DNA of 64,000 nucleotides from Corynespora cassiicola (Eukaryota; Ascomycota; Dothideomycetes; Pleosporales; Corynesporascaceae), in the NCBI GenBank assembly GCA_022059125.1, contig JAEUWY010000008.1:2170001-2234000 (forward strand), read 5' to 3'. Below, in pieces: positions 42,601-53,574 of the stretch. The translations under genes were made by a program, and so were the position numbers. The notes under the pieces were generated by a model. That model was not told where the DNA came from, did no database searches, and was given only the letters and a program-made list of their open reading frames with translations. Position 1 is the stretch's first letter. Every line of letters begins with the position of its first letter.

Positions 42601-43868
42601 TAAAAAGAGGTGTGGGATTGTATGAATGAAGAACAAAAGGTGCAAGAACATTGCTGCGCTCAGATGAAGTAGTATGAGCACACATGATGCTTCGCAACCC
42701 GGTTGTTCCAGAATCGTCATTCTTCTCTTCGATGATGTTAAAGCGGACTGGTAATTTAAACCACTAAGCACCAAAAATGACACTTCATGGACACAATTTC
42801 CGTTCTTTACATTAAGATACAACTTCCCTGGCCAAATGACACTTGCTATAACCAAAGAGTCAAACTGGTAATGACTCGGCTTCTAATAAACTACGACACC
42901 GGGGTTACCATTATAATAAAAAATCTTGGGTAGCTTGAAATAGGAGCGCAAACTAGTGAGAATACCGTTTTGGTGGAGTTGATGGTTATGAACCGTGTGA
43001 CATACAGCGAACGCCATAAGATATCTTCCAACATCTTTACTAAAAACAAATAAATGAAAGACTAGTTCTTTTAACCACTGGAGAGAGAACTTTTGCTGTT
43101 TTTAAACTTGTCGGGACCCACAGAATGTGCTGAAAAGATGGACAATCTGTAAATTTACGTGAGGATCACCGAGCTACATGTGTCCTAGAATGCCTACAAT
43201 TCCCATCATCAACAAAATGCAAGAAGAACAGCTAGGCATTAAAACTGATGTTTCAAATCAAGCTTCGTTCTAAATATGGAAATAAGCAACTAAAACGTCA
43301 AGAGACCATGAAATGAAAGCAAGTACATTGTTGTATGAAAAAAAAGAACGAAATGAGCTATCATCTTTTATTGATTTAAAATGAGTGCCGAACCATGGAA
43401 TGTCAGCCAGAGCTGAATGAACCAGAACTCCAGACTTTCAAGGCCTCTTTCATGTGGTCCTATCACCACTTCAGGCAAAGATTGCAGTGTCTATAATGAA
43501 GATACGTCGAACTCCGGAGCCTAAGTTTTGTGCTAAAAAAGCAACCAACCCGAGGCTGCATCATGGCACAAAATTCGCAAAGATTACCTCATAATCATCT
43601 ACTTCCGTTTGTATGGGGTGCTATCGACAAGCGGACTGGTCCTGGGATGAGTCCAAATCCAAAAAGGTTGACAGGAGGACACATGGAAAACAGTGGCTAC
43701 GACAACCGCGACAAGATGCGCTCGGAAATGCCTTGAAGTATTCAAAGTAACCAATAAACGCAAATGGACATGAGCTTCAATCGATCTCTCTAAAAGGATA
43801 TAAAGAATTCCTATGCGTTAAAATCCAGCCAGCATTTGTCATATACGACATCACATGAACTTCTGACA
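39678..43868. other. 4.2-kb region without a recognisable gene
   Basis: After the NPP1 promoter I find only short overlapping frames on both strands, none with a domain, signal peptide or clean splice structure. It could hide decayed mobile DNA, but no ends or repeats are visible. Confidence 0.5.
39806..39813 (-). promoter_or_regulatory. TATA-like box of the NPP1 gene
   Basis: TATAAAAG on the - strand, 129 bases before the ATG at 39677. Confidence 0.45.
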
Positions 43869-44290
43869 CTAGAAGGAGTCAGATTTTTGCGGAATGAACC
43901 TGCAAGCAGCCACATAATTATATTTATCGCACCACGTGCCGCCACAATCATACGCTGATGGAAACCCCCAATCAAATTCCAAGCCCTGAAACTTGTACTC
44001 TTCCATCATCTTGATAGCTGAGCTGATGAATGCTCTGCAGGTTTCAGGGGAGCTGGTCATGTTTGAGGAGGTCTTATGAGTTGCCGACTCAGGATTATTG
44101 AATATCCAACCCCCGGCGGTGAGCCAGGCTTGAAGAGCAGCAGATTGTCGGGAGTTGAACTCCTTGTACAATGCTACATAGTCAGGATGAGAAGGCTCCA
44201 GCATGAAGGACTTGGGATTCATCGAAGCAAATGCAAAGTCGAGGTGGGCAAATCCGTCGATCCTGGTTTGTCTGCACACCCGTTTCCGGG
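43869..44290 (-). pseudogene. GH18 chitinase fragment without catalytic Glu
   Basis: A run of ~135 codons reads as a piece of a fungal subgroup-C-type GH18 chitinase: DGFAHLDFAFASMNP, then LQAWLTAGGWIFNNP, CRAFISSAIKMMEEYKFQGLEFDWGFPSA. The family's catalytic motif DxxDxDxE reads GLEFDWGFP here, with Gly where the catalytic Glu should be. The frame ends soon after (YDCGGTWCDKYN), so more than half the barrel is missing, and there is no start codon. The other frame upstream has Cys/Gly-rich text (GDVACGPGNGCADKPG), possibly the lost chitin-binding part. It is a relic. Confidence 0.75.
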
Positions 44291-45289
44291 ACCACAGGCC
44301 ACGTCGCCCCGAAGGCAAAAGCATCAGAGCCAAGGTTTGTATTGCTAAGCGTGCTATTCACGGCTAGTTGGACATGATATGCGCTAATGGCGAAGCCTCG
44401 GTTTGGTGGAGTGCCAGAGATTGCGGACGGCATTCTGGACGAGGACCAGGGTGCTCGCGCTGAGAGAATGGACATGGAATTGCCGCATCATAAATAGATG
44501 CTTAGGAATTCCTATCGAGGGGGTATATGCGTGGTTGAGAGCTTGGTGGATATCAAGGAGAGGTGGAGGGTGGCAGAAGAAGAAACACGGAGGGGCCACA
44601 CTGGCAAGACTTTTAGCGTCAGGGTAATATCAGCCGCATCCATAGGGAAGGCGCACAAGATAGGCGGCCGGCGAAATTGGAAGGCGTCCCTGCCATGCAG
44701 ATGCCAAAGAGGAAGGGGTGAATGAGGCAAAGCATCGCCACTGGGCAGGTGCGGCCGACACGGCAGGCAAGTGCAGCCCTCTCCCAGGATGCCTCCTGCC
44801 TCTTCCACCTGCCACGACACAACCAATCCACTGCATGATTTCCCCATTCAGGAAAGTGGCTGCACATCCCGAGTGAGTTGGGATGCCAGGTGACTAAGCA
44901 GCCGCAGGTGACGGGCACGTGAGACGGGCACGAGATGCTTCATGTGGTTAGCGCTCGCAAAGAATTTGGCCTCTGTTGTTTTTTCGATATCTTTCTTCCA
45001 GAAACCTTGGTCGCCATCCGAGCAATCCAGACGTCGACTGGGGAACAGGTCCTCAACGTCGGACCAAGTTGATCCACGAGCCGAAACAGGCTAGCCGGTT
45101 ACCTATAAAAGCTTAGCCTCTACCAGTTCGCGTTAGCGTGGTGCATTTCCTGTTGCCTAGTGTGTCCCCTCAAAGCCGCATGATTCCCAACGTCGTGACA
45201 GAATTCCTCGACGACAGCCCGACCCAAGGAAAATGCCCCCCATCATGCCCTTGCCTCTGCACGATAACGTGAACGATACTTAGTTGGCC
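44291..45289. other. Gene-poor region
   Basis: About 1 kb between the chitinase relic and the next gene. No supported gene. It includes the promoter of the gene at 45290. Confidence 0.45.
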
Positions 45290-46423
45290 ATGCCGCAGCA
45301 GTCCGCGGGGCCGTCTGGCCGAGTGACTTGGCGTCTTCGCCACACAATGTCCCCAAAGGCCACATCGCCGGCAAAGGATACAACATGGAACCGGAATAAG
45401 ACCAGAGGGCGTAGCTTTGTCGCTCAAATGGCTGTTTCGGACAAGGACGCCGGCGCCCTCTCTCATCCGCCTCGAGAGTCAGTGGAGAGCCCCTTTGTCA
45501 ACTCTGGTAAGTGTTTCAGATCCTGGGACCCACCAAAAAGCCCTGTTCCTGATGCATTTATCTAGTGGACTTCAAGATCTGGGGATATACTGACCATGTG
45601 GCTTCCCGGGATTTTGCCTTTCTGCCCGGGGGAGCTAATATCAAAGAGGCGCTGGAGGATCTCAACATTGACACAAAGCTAAAGAAAGACGGTGGATCTA
45701 ATGAAATATCCGCATACAGGCATACAGAAGAGAGGCTTATCGGTAGCAAGACATACAAGGCAAGTCACCTTTTAGAAAACTACCTCTGTTTACTCAGACT
45801 AATTCCTATTGCAGCCGAGCGGTGCAAGATACTGCACCTGCATCAACGCCTCTGCCGGAGGTAAGTCTAGGTCCACAACTGGGCAGCCCGTTCCCTATTT
45901 CCCAGCCTTACCCTAGATAGTAATCATATCCTGGCAAGCCTACAGCCCCGCCTACATGGGTACCCGCCGCTACCCCCGCTTAACTTCAAACTTCCCCGAA
46001 CTGCGATTCCTCTCCGACATCATGTACCTGCAGTGGGCCGAGCGGGCATCCGCCCACAATGTCGACCTCGGAAATCTCCGTTACGTCTTCTCTAGCCCCA
46101 TTGATAACGACGAAACCAGGGCCCTCATCGCCCGCGCGACTGGCGATACTGCATTCCCGCCACCCTGGGCTAGAAGAATCGAGCTGTCGGCAGATTCAGA
46201 GGGAGGTCATGCCCTGTTGGGATCGCCAAATGGGAGGGGAGTCGCTATGATGCTGATTCAGCACAAGAGGACCATGGGAGTCAAGGCTGTTGACAAGATT
46301 GCCGTGTTTGGCAAGGGCTCCGATGTTTCGCTCATGTTTTATATCAAAGATGTTGCGGAGGAGTCTGTAGAGGAGTTGAAGAAGACGGATTCTTTGGAGT
46401 TGATGATTGGTGCTCAGCCATGA
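45290..46423 (+). CDS. Conserved-looking protein of unknown function with a GC-AG intron
   Basis: Exons 45290-45506, 45566-45759, 45815-45860 and 45921-46423 give 319 residues with matching phases. Intron 2 begins AAG|GCAAGT, the textbook GC-AG donor, and joining it gives the continuous SKTYK-PSGARYCTCINASAG. The protein has a basic, disordered N-terminus (~70 residues). An alpha/beta-looking domain follows (VDFKIWGYTDHVASRDFAFLPGG, VIISWQAYSPAYMG, IKEALEDLNID), then a C-terminal part with MLIQHKRTMGVKAVDKIAVFG. No membrane segment or signal peptide. I do not recognise a family. The uninterrupted frame across three introns is strong evidence for a real gene. Confidence 0.7.
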
Positions 46424-46902
46424 CGACGAGTTTCTATGTAGGCACGACATACAACAAGGTAGAGGGTACTCTTCCTAGTGGAATAAGACTTTCTTCATGT
46501 GTACAATCTCTTTTAGTAGATAAATAAAGTTACTATCCTATGTGAGTCAAGTAGAGTCATTAGGAGCACACAACAGACCTGCGCCCCTGTCTATAGCACA
46601 CAAATTGCCAAACAGGTTAAAATATGCCAACTCAACTCGAGGCAAAACGGGGGTAGCACGGAATGGGATAAATAAAGAAAAATGCCACAAGATTCTGCTG
46701 GTTAGCTGTGGGCTCATGGGCTTGACCGGTGCTGTGTAACATTAAATCTTTGCTAAACACCAATAGCTTAGCGACACGGAGCGGACCAACACGCGAGCTG
46801 TCTCCCCGCAGCTCACCGGTGAGAGATGCTCAGGCAATAATTAACCCCTCACCCTTCTCACTCCGATAGACGCAGACTCACTTCCACGAAAAATTCCACA
46901 AA
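46424..46902. other. Intergenic region
   Basis: About 480 bases. Nothing recognised. Confidence 0.5.
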
Positions 46903-47591
46903 ATGGATTAATTTGTTTATCCTGACGCCAAGCTTCCTGATGAACTCTATCGAATAAGATATCCAGAAAGCAAAACAGTTTTTCATGAAGCCGAAGGATT
47001 CAGAGCTGCAGATACTAGCAGAGCTTTCGGCACAGATGAAGTGGATGAATTCGGAGAAGCTGTGGAAAAACGATTCACATGGGGTTGCCGAGAAAGGCTG
47101 CCCTTCATATCGCTATTTTCTAATCGCGAGTATGCTGAAAATTGGGGTCGCAAGGAGATATGGCGCTCTCGCAAAGGCTCAGCTCGTGAATGGTCTTTAT
47201 GTGTAATCGATCCAACCATTCTTCGGGCTAATAGCCGGATCTTCAAGCTCGAGGTCCTTGTCGAGAAGCTGGGGTTGAAAATACCAAAAGGGGCTGAGCA
47301 GCACATTAAAGGTGCATTTATATGCCTTCACCGCATTCCTAAGGGTGCAATTGTCGAAGAGAGAAGCCCTGAACAAGTTGAGGAAGGTAAGTGTTTGCAG
47401 ACAGATTCAAGACGCAGTATCTAATCTAGAAATTAGATCGAGTAGCCAGATCTGAGGAGTTTTATAGGAAGGATACAGAGTTAGTAGATAATTATGGAGA
47501 GAACAACAGTAGTGTAAAGGAGAAAAAGCATAGTGCTGATGATGACCTTCTCTGCAAAGAACTTGGAAAATTGAATCTAGGAATGGCTTGA
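46903..47591 (+). pseudogene. DUF7587-like protein gene with stop at codon 3
   Basis: Exons 46903-47386 and 47437-47591 (50-nt intron, phase 1) would encode 212 residues, but codon 3 is TAA (46909-46911) right after ATG GAT. Beyond it the frame is clean: YPDAKLPDELYRIRYPESK, GFRAADTSRAFG, FTWGCRERLPFISLFSNREYAENWG, CVIDPTILRANSRIFKLEVL. The wording recalls fungal DUF7587-type proteins of unknown function, which begin LFRVxYPxSxT. The C-terminal exon is acidic and Lys-rich. A CAA-to-TAA change would explain the stop. No other ATG lies in this frame before the conserved part. Either a very young pseudogene, or the true start lies in an upstream exon I cannot see. Confidence 0.6.
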
Positions 47592-48033
47592 AAATGCTTT
47601 GTCGAGTCTGGTACGGCTGAAGGAACAGACACGACACGCCTTGAATTTTTCTTGAATTATGGATTGAGACGATTCGTTTCTTTGCTTGAGGATTTCACCT
47701 CGTGTTTTTGTTCAGGCTCTTGATTGCGGGATAATGAATTGATGAATGTTTTTCTTCGAAAAAGTCGTACAAGCACAGATGGTCCATTTTTTGACACCGT
47801 GAAGCTCAAAAGAATAAAGGTACAACAGGGCCCATGAAACCAAAACTTTCGTGAATTGTAGACTCCCATTGCTTGGATCTAGATGAGTTTGTCTTGTTCA
47901 CGGGTGCGACACTACTCCGCGGCGTCCTAACCATATGCGACTAGCGGTCGGCAGCTCCCTCCGAAGATTTCACTAGCTCACGCAGAGCATCGCTTTCCTC
48001 TTTTCCCTCACATTTTGCGAAAGCCCATCAACG
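47592..48033. other. Intergenic region
   Basis: About 440 bases. Nothing recognised apart from the promoter of the F-box gene. Confidence 0.5.
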
Positions 48034-49422
48034 ATGCCATCTCTAGCCAACAATTCATGCCCATTCGATCGACTCCCAGATGAACTTCTCCTGGATATAC
48101 TGACGTGCGCCATCTCAGAATGTGGTGACAAAACAGACTGGCTGTTGCCTAGCTTGGCAATCTGTCTGGTCAACCGCCGCTTCTGTCGCATTTCGATCCC
48201 TTTGGTGTACCAAAAATGGGATCCTAATGTACTCATTTCTCACTGGAAGCCCTTGGGAAATGTATTGTCACAGCAGGAAGCTTTGAGATCCGTCCAATCC
48301 GTCAGCTGTCGTTTACCACAAAGTGACAGTGTCCAATATCGTCCACGGCCTTTCCGAATACGTTCACTTGTTCGCACCCGGCAGAGAAGTCCGCCTGTCA
48401 CTATAGCGCCTAGGCCGCCAGTACGTTCTCCTAGACAAGTTGAGGAAGAACAAGAAGATCATGATCTATCTATAATCAGTCGAGTACCAGTTTCCCAGCA
48501 CATCAAATGCCACGACAGTTTTGGATTGATGATCACACTATTTCTTACACCCAGTATTCGCTGTCTGGAGATCCTTCACCCTGTCTCTTTGTTTCCAGGC
48601 TATGGGATAGCTCTCATCGAGCCGCAAGAATCTCCACCCTGGTTTCAGTTGATCACATCATGTTTACCTCCTGGAGGTCTTCCAACGCTAAACCATTTTA
48701 ACAATCTCGAATACGTGGCGGTAGACATGCTAGGAGTCCGCTCTACAGATGCATGGGGATTATTCCTTCTTCCAGCGTTAAAGTCCGTCCATTTCCACGA
48801 TTGGAAGTACGAAAACCTCGACATATCCGACTCGTTCAAACGGCTTGCGAGCTCATCCTCAATCGAAAGCCTCATGTTCACCTGCTGTTCCATTCCGACA
48901 ACTGGAATTTGTGCCATGATAGGTGCATGTCAAAGGCTGTTAAAGTTCAGCTTTGATAGAGTGGAAAGTTATGACTGGATGGTCCAAACTGGATTGGCAC
49001 TGAAAGAACACTCGGAAACACTTGAGCTTCTAGGCGCATATGGAGCCAGTAGCCTAAACTGCGAATATGACATATATCGATACTGGGCAGCCACTACTTA
49101 TCCGATATCTTCCTTCCCGGCTTTGAAGTTCACCTGTTATGGCAGGCCGGTTGATGATAGAACGGTGACGTCTGATATTCACCTTGGGGATAATTTCCTG
49201 CCGCCCAACTCCCTCAGAACGCTATCGGCCCACGTCCGAAAGTCCGATGCCCACTTCGTATATGATTTTATAAATGACATCTACAAAGAGCGCAAACGAT
49301 ATAAGAGGCTAAGGGCTATTCAAGTTATACATTTAGTTGCCGATAACTTGTGTACGGAACAATTGAGTGAATTTGTCGATCTATTCAAGGATTGTGGGGT
49401 TAGGTTCAAGATAGTGGTTTAA
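48034..49422 (+). CDS. F-box protein (2)
   Basis: Single-exon, 462 residues. The F-box is at the N-terminus (FDRLPDELLLDILTCAI, then AICLVNRRFCRISIPLVYQKW), followed by a basic, disordered insert (RIRSLVRTRQRSPPVTIAPRPP). A leucine-rich-type region follows (FNNLEYVAVDMLG, LPALKSVHFHDWKYENL, SSIESLMFTCCSI, LLKFSFDRVES). Substrate receptor of an SCF ubiquitin ligase by family, target unknown. It is unrelated in detail to the F-box protein at 22097. The start is the first ATG and directly precedes the F-box. Confidence 0.8.
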   Translation: MPSLANNSCPFDRLPDELLLDILTCAISECGDKTDWLLPSLAICLVNRRFCRISIPLVYQKWDPNVLISHWKPLGNVLSQQEALRSVQSVSCRLPQSDSVQYRPRPFRIRSLVRTRQRSPPVTIAPRPPVRSPRQVEEEQEDHDLSIISRVPVSQHIKCHDSFGLMITLFLTPSIRCLEILHPVSLFPGYGIALIEPQESPPWFQLITSCLPPGGLPTLNHFNNLEYVAVDMLGVRSTDAWGLFLLPALKSVHFHDWKYENLDISDSFKRLASSSSIESLMFTCCSIPTTGICAMIGACQRLLKFSFDRVESYDWMVQTGLALKEHSETLELLGAYGASSLNCEYDIYRYWAATTYPISSFPALKFTCYGRPVDDRTVTSDIHLGDNFLPPNSLRTLSAHVRKSDAHFVYDFINDIYKERKRYKRLRAIQVIHLVADNLCTEQLSEFVDLFKDCGVRFKIVV

Positions 49423-49783
49423 GGAAAAGTTTCTCGTTCAATTAGAGCACTCAAAAGGCGGTTTCTTTACAATTCTATCGCATTGTAAATCACATGAGCT
49501 CTTGGCCAGAAAATATCATAGCCTTTTCGTGTCTATTGAGATTGTGATACGGCTTGAAGGAATGATCACGATGCCATGCTTACTCATCGTACCCCGCCCA
49601 TCCACATCTTCCTTTGAGCAGTTCTGGAAGAGACAACACCATCCTTCTCGAAGCCTTTTCGCACTCCGGTATCTCGCAGCTAAGAAAATCATCTTTCTTA
49701 TAGCAGTGCCAATTCATCGCTTTTAGTTTTCTGAATTATTGGCTCGCAGTTGCCTGTCGATTGCAGGCATCTTAGGTTACCCA
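49423..49783. other. Intergenic region
   Basis: 361 bases between the F-box gene and the HET gene. Nothing recognised. Confidence 0.5.
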
Positions 49784-51786
49784 ATGTCGAAAAGAGGCCA
49801 CCCTCATAAAAGATTACGGCTGAATAGTCGCGAGATTAGAATTGTCACTCTATTTCCCGGATTCTGGGACGATTCAATCGTATGCGTAACGCAAGTAGTA
49901 TCATTGAACGATGCGCCTTCGTTTTCAGCTCTTTCGTACTCGTGGGGGGATAGGAGCAAAATCGAAGATATCAGTCTAGATGGAGAAGTGTTTTCAGTCA
50001 TGAGCAATCTTGCTAGAGCCCTCCGCCATTTAAGGCAGCAGGTTCAGCCTCTCCGAATATGGATAGACTTCCTGTCAATCGACCAAAACAACCTGGAGGA
50101 AAAGGCATGGCAGGTCAATATGATGGGGGACATTTATAGAGCATGCGACGAAGCTCTTCTGTGGCTCGGCATTTATTCCGAAGATACCGACCGATGGTGC
50201 GAAATCGCGAATTACGAGGACTGTGGATGTGAAGATCCCGGGCATCTTTCGCCTCTACATCGGGAGAAGCATCAAGACTCTTCCGAATATCGCCTTTCGT
50301 GGGGATCAGGTTCCCCTTCTCGAATCAAATATACAGGTTGGCTTCTCGACCAGGCATCGCCGCCCCTTGGTTCTGATGGATTTTCCCTTTCAAACACATC
50401 TCCGTCCCCGTACGCGTATGAGCCCGAGAATCAACCGCGAAGTCAACATAACACTGGACTGTGCAAGTGGCATGGCCGTCGACCGAAGATCTCCGAAGCT
50501 TTTGCAATAATCGAGTTGTTTGCGCAAAATAGCCACATTAATAGTATTCCTGGGTTCGCAAATCTGGTATCACCGGAGAATACAGAGTCCCATCTAGTCT
50601 ATCCACCATGGCACTTGCGGCAAACAGCTGGCACCGGCATTCCAATACCTGTTGCTCTATCGTCAAAGACAGGTTGTATAGTATTTTGAGCTACCAGACC
50701 CACGGGGAGCCAACTTACATGGCATTTTCAAATTTTTACCGAAACATAAAGGCTTTGGAACGTGTCAAGCCAGGATCGCTCGACACAACTGGAGGGGCCT
50801 TTCTTCGCACTTATCAGCTTTTCTGCAATCGCCAAGCTAGCGACGTGCGAGACAAAGTCTTTGGCCTTCTCGGAATCATTGGAAAAAATGACTTGCCTGT
50901 ACAAGCAGACTATCGCACGACTATGATGGCGATCAACTGGGCCGTGAGTAAAGGACTGCTTCTCGCCGGGGAATTTGAAATTCTATATGATGGAAGCAAC
51001 TTTTCCAACTTTCCCATGCAAAGCTCATGGATCAAAGACTTTGGTCAAACCTTGAGCCAAGTCGAACAAAGACTCAGAGATTTAAAAAGCTGCGCCCGTC
51101 GAGACTACAACTCTGCCGGCTCAACTAAACCAGACGTTCGTTATTGTAGTGGGATGACATTTTCGGTTGGAGGAGTGTGGATTGGCTCAGTGAAAGAAGT
51201 CAGTGGCGAATTCCTCCTCTCGGAAAATGCATCCGTCATGAAGGGCCACCTTCGCGAGTGTGCTGCCATGATCAATTTTCCGGATCGCAAAAACCTGGCC
51301 TATCCCCGTGGGGGTCTTGTCAAGGATGCGTTTTGCAGAGCCGCTTTTGGAGACAGATGTCCCTCGGCGGGAACTCAGAGTGGGGTCCGAAGGCCAAAGG
51401 AAACGGAGATTTCGAGGTTCAAGGAATGGGTATGGGACTTGAAGGAGGTTCCTTTGCAAACGCGATATCACCTGGGGAATGTCATCAAGTATAATGTTTG
51501 CAACAGAAGATTCTTCGTCACCGGAGCTGGGCTCATGGGATTTGGACCGTCGGAAATGCGCGCAGGAGATGAGGTCTGGGTTTTCAAGGGGGCTAAAGTT
51601 CCATTCATTTTGCGCAAGCTTGACGTTCCGATCGAAGGCCACGAAGACAATGGGGTCCGAAAAGGCGAGCCTGGTTATACAGCACGAAATAAGCGTGTCG
51701 TCATTGGTGACTGTTACGTCCATGGCATCATGGCAGGCGAGGCTTTTGTTGATGGTGATGTTGAAATGACAGTCATCTTAAGTTAA
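49784..51786 (+). pseudogene. HET-domain gene with frameshift and missing core segment
   Basis: The first frame (49784-~50607) carries the HET start: FSALSYSWGDRS, RIWIDFLSIDQNNLEEK, MMGDIYRACDEALLWLG and SEAFAIIELFAQNSHINSIPGF. The second frame (from ~50608 to 51786) carries the rest: ANSWHRHSNTCC, ASDVRDKVFGLLGI and the C-terminal GDEVWVFKGAKVPFILRK, IGDCYVHGIMAGE. The junction shifts frame by one base, and the conserved block with the R-x-W-x-x-QE motif, expected between them, is absent. The simplest reading is a deletion of about 40 codons with a frameshift. No intron with sensible ends joins the frames. HET proteins cause incompatibility cell death. Each half is clean, so the damage is recent. 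Confidence 0.75.
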
Positions 51787-51817
51787 AGCTGATGTATGGA
51801 AATATGATACAATATAA

Positions 51818-53574
51818 TTAATCAACCCGCTCTAGATCAACCTTAAAAGCCCTAGGGCGGACCTTTGTAGCCCTTCCGTCTGCGTCCACTGTGAAGTCAA
51901 AATGCTGCATATTGAGATTGCCATGTAACCACATGTCAGCAGCAAGCCACGTCGCACACGCAGCGAAGGGACCTCTCAATCCAGACTCATCCGGATATAT
52001 GTTCAGTTTCCAAGCCACAGTTGTCGTTCCATCCGCGCCCTTAGCAGAAAATTCTGAAGGGTACAAACGCATTCCATCGGCACCAAAGTTGGGATCTCCA
52101 TTAATCTCACCGAAAGTTGCCACGACGTCAGTCCCGTTGCTGATCCAACTCGTAACGCCAAGACCAGGCTTTCCGGGCTCCGTTGCAAATGTAATGCTCG
52201 AGTTCAAGCCGTTGGTTGCCGCAAAAGTCCCTGCGTACGCCGCATCGGCTTGCTGGCGCGCCGTCTCTTCGAAGGCCGGGAACATGATTTCCGCAATGTA
52301 GGACGGAAGCCAAGATCGGCCCGCGCCACCCGCAGTAGCGGTCACAAAGCCTATATCCCAGTCCGGGACGAGCGAAAGGCCGGCTGAGTATAAACCAAGC
52401 GATCCGCCTTTCGTGTAGATGTCCACTACACCTTTTCCAGGGACTGAGTTGTCACGAAAGATTTCCCAGGCGCGACCGACGAAGCCTCGTTCATCCGATG
52501 TGAACGAGGTGGGCTGAAGCCAGCCTCGAGTAGTGTTCGCCTTCAGGATAGTCGACCTCAAAATAGACCGACCAAGCTTGGCCTGATCGTTCGCGGACAT
52601 GTAATGCCCACCTGCTGGCATCATGTCGCCGAGGTCCCGAGCCCAGTCAGTCGATAGAGTGTCAATTGGAATCAGACCTCTGGAGTTTTCAGGCGTAGTT
52701 ACACTACTTTCCGTGAGGTCCAGGGCATCGGCCAGGGACTGGAACAACTCCGCGTAGGATCGCCCTGTTATTGATTCCAGAGCATAGCCAAGGATCACAA
52801 ATGCAGTGTTACTGTATGTCGGGGTCCTGTTCGGCGGGTAAACGGGCTGCCTGGAGTCCAGTGCCCGAAAGAACCCCGCACGATCACAACTGACGCCCGC
52901 TTTTGGGTCTTTGAAGATCATGCAGACTGGTTCTTCTTCGGGTTCGAGCGGGGGAAGCCCAGGTAGACTCGGCGTCTCGCCCTCGAAGTAGAAGACTTGG
53001 AAAAAGGTTAGCGTACATTTCAACTCGGCTTCAAACACTAACGGTCGCGAGTTGCCCCGGATAGGTGGCCAGCCAATGCTCCCAAGGTGACATCCTCCCA
53101 TTTTACATAGTCGATTGGATTTTCGACCCAGTTGGTTCGGTTCCGTAGTTCAGGTACAACATCGGTGACTGGAACGTCCCAATACCCATCGCCAAGCTCT
53201 TTGAGTAGAATGTATACCGTGATGAGCTTTCCAATGCTTCCAATCCTGTATATCGAATGGCCATCAACAGTCTTTACTCCTGTAGAGTTTCCAAGGGTGG
53301 TCCCATCGTGATAGTACTCGAAGAGGGGCTCGTCTGAGCTGGCTGAAAATATCTGAACAAGGTGAGCTGCGCGGGAGATTACAGGACTGTAACTCGAGTT
53401 TCCGGTCTCGAGCCCTTGGGAGATGGCATCGTTGAGGTCCTGGAGAGCGGCTTGAATGACGGGTGAAGATGCAAGATCTGTCGGCTTTGGGAACGAGACG
53501 CCGTAAATGGGACATATTGCCTTTACCTGGGGCACAATTGCACCCAGCAACAGGAGCTTTAACGTGCTCAACAT
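51818..53574 (-). CDS. Secreted beta-lactamase-fold serine hydrolase (class C-like)
   Basis: Exons on the - strand, 53574-53043 and 52995-51818, with a 47-nt intron (GTTAGT...CCAAG, phase 1), give 569 residues. A signal peptide (MLSTLKLLLLGAIVPQVKA) directs it out of the cell. The penicillin-binding/beta-lactamase class C fold shows SxxK in RIGSIGKLITVY, the Y-x-N motif in PTYSNTAFVILG, and a KGG variant of KTG in YTKGGSLG. A C-terminal beta-rich domain follows (ITFATEPGKPGLGV onward). Fungal members are esterases or transesterases, often linked to secondary metabolism, not antibiotic resistance. The catalytic residues are complete. It is divergent from a CorA-like transporter gene. Confidence 0.88.

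Noticed and set aside
39860..43740. Several 60-150 codon frames on both strands
   Set aside because: They overlap each other, often open with non-ATG codons and show no domain, signal or splice evidence.
50581..50690. An intron joining the two frames of the HET gene at 49784-51786
   Set aside because: No donor/acceptor pair of plausible length keeps the phase, and the missing motif would still be absent.
51818..53574. True beta-lactamase (antibiotic resistance)
   Set aside because: Fungal proteins with this fold are mostly esterases or transesterases; the KTG motif is KGG here.
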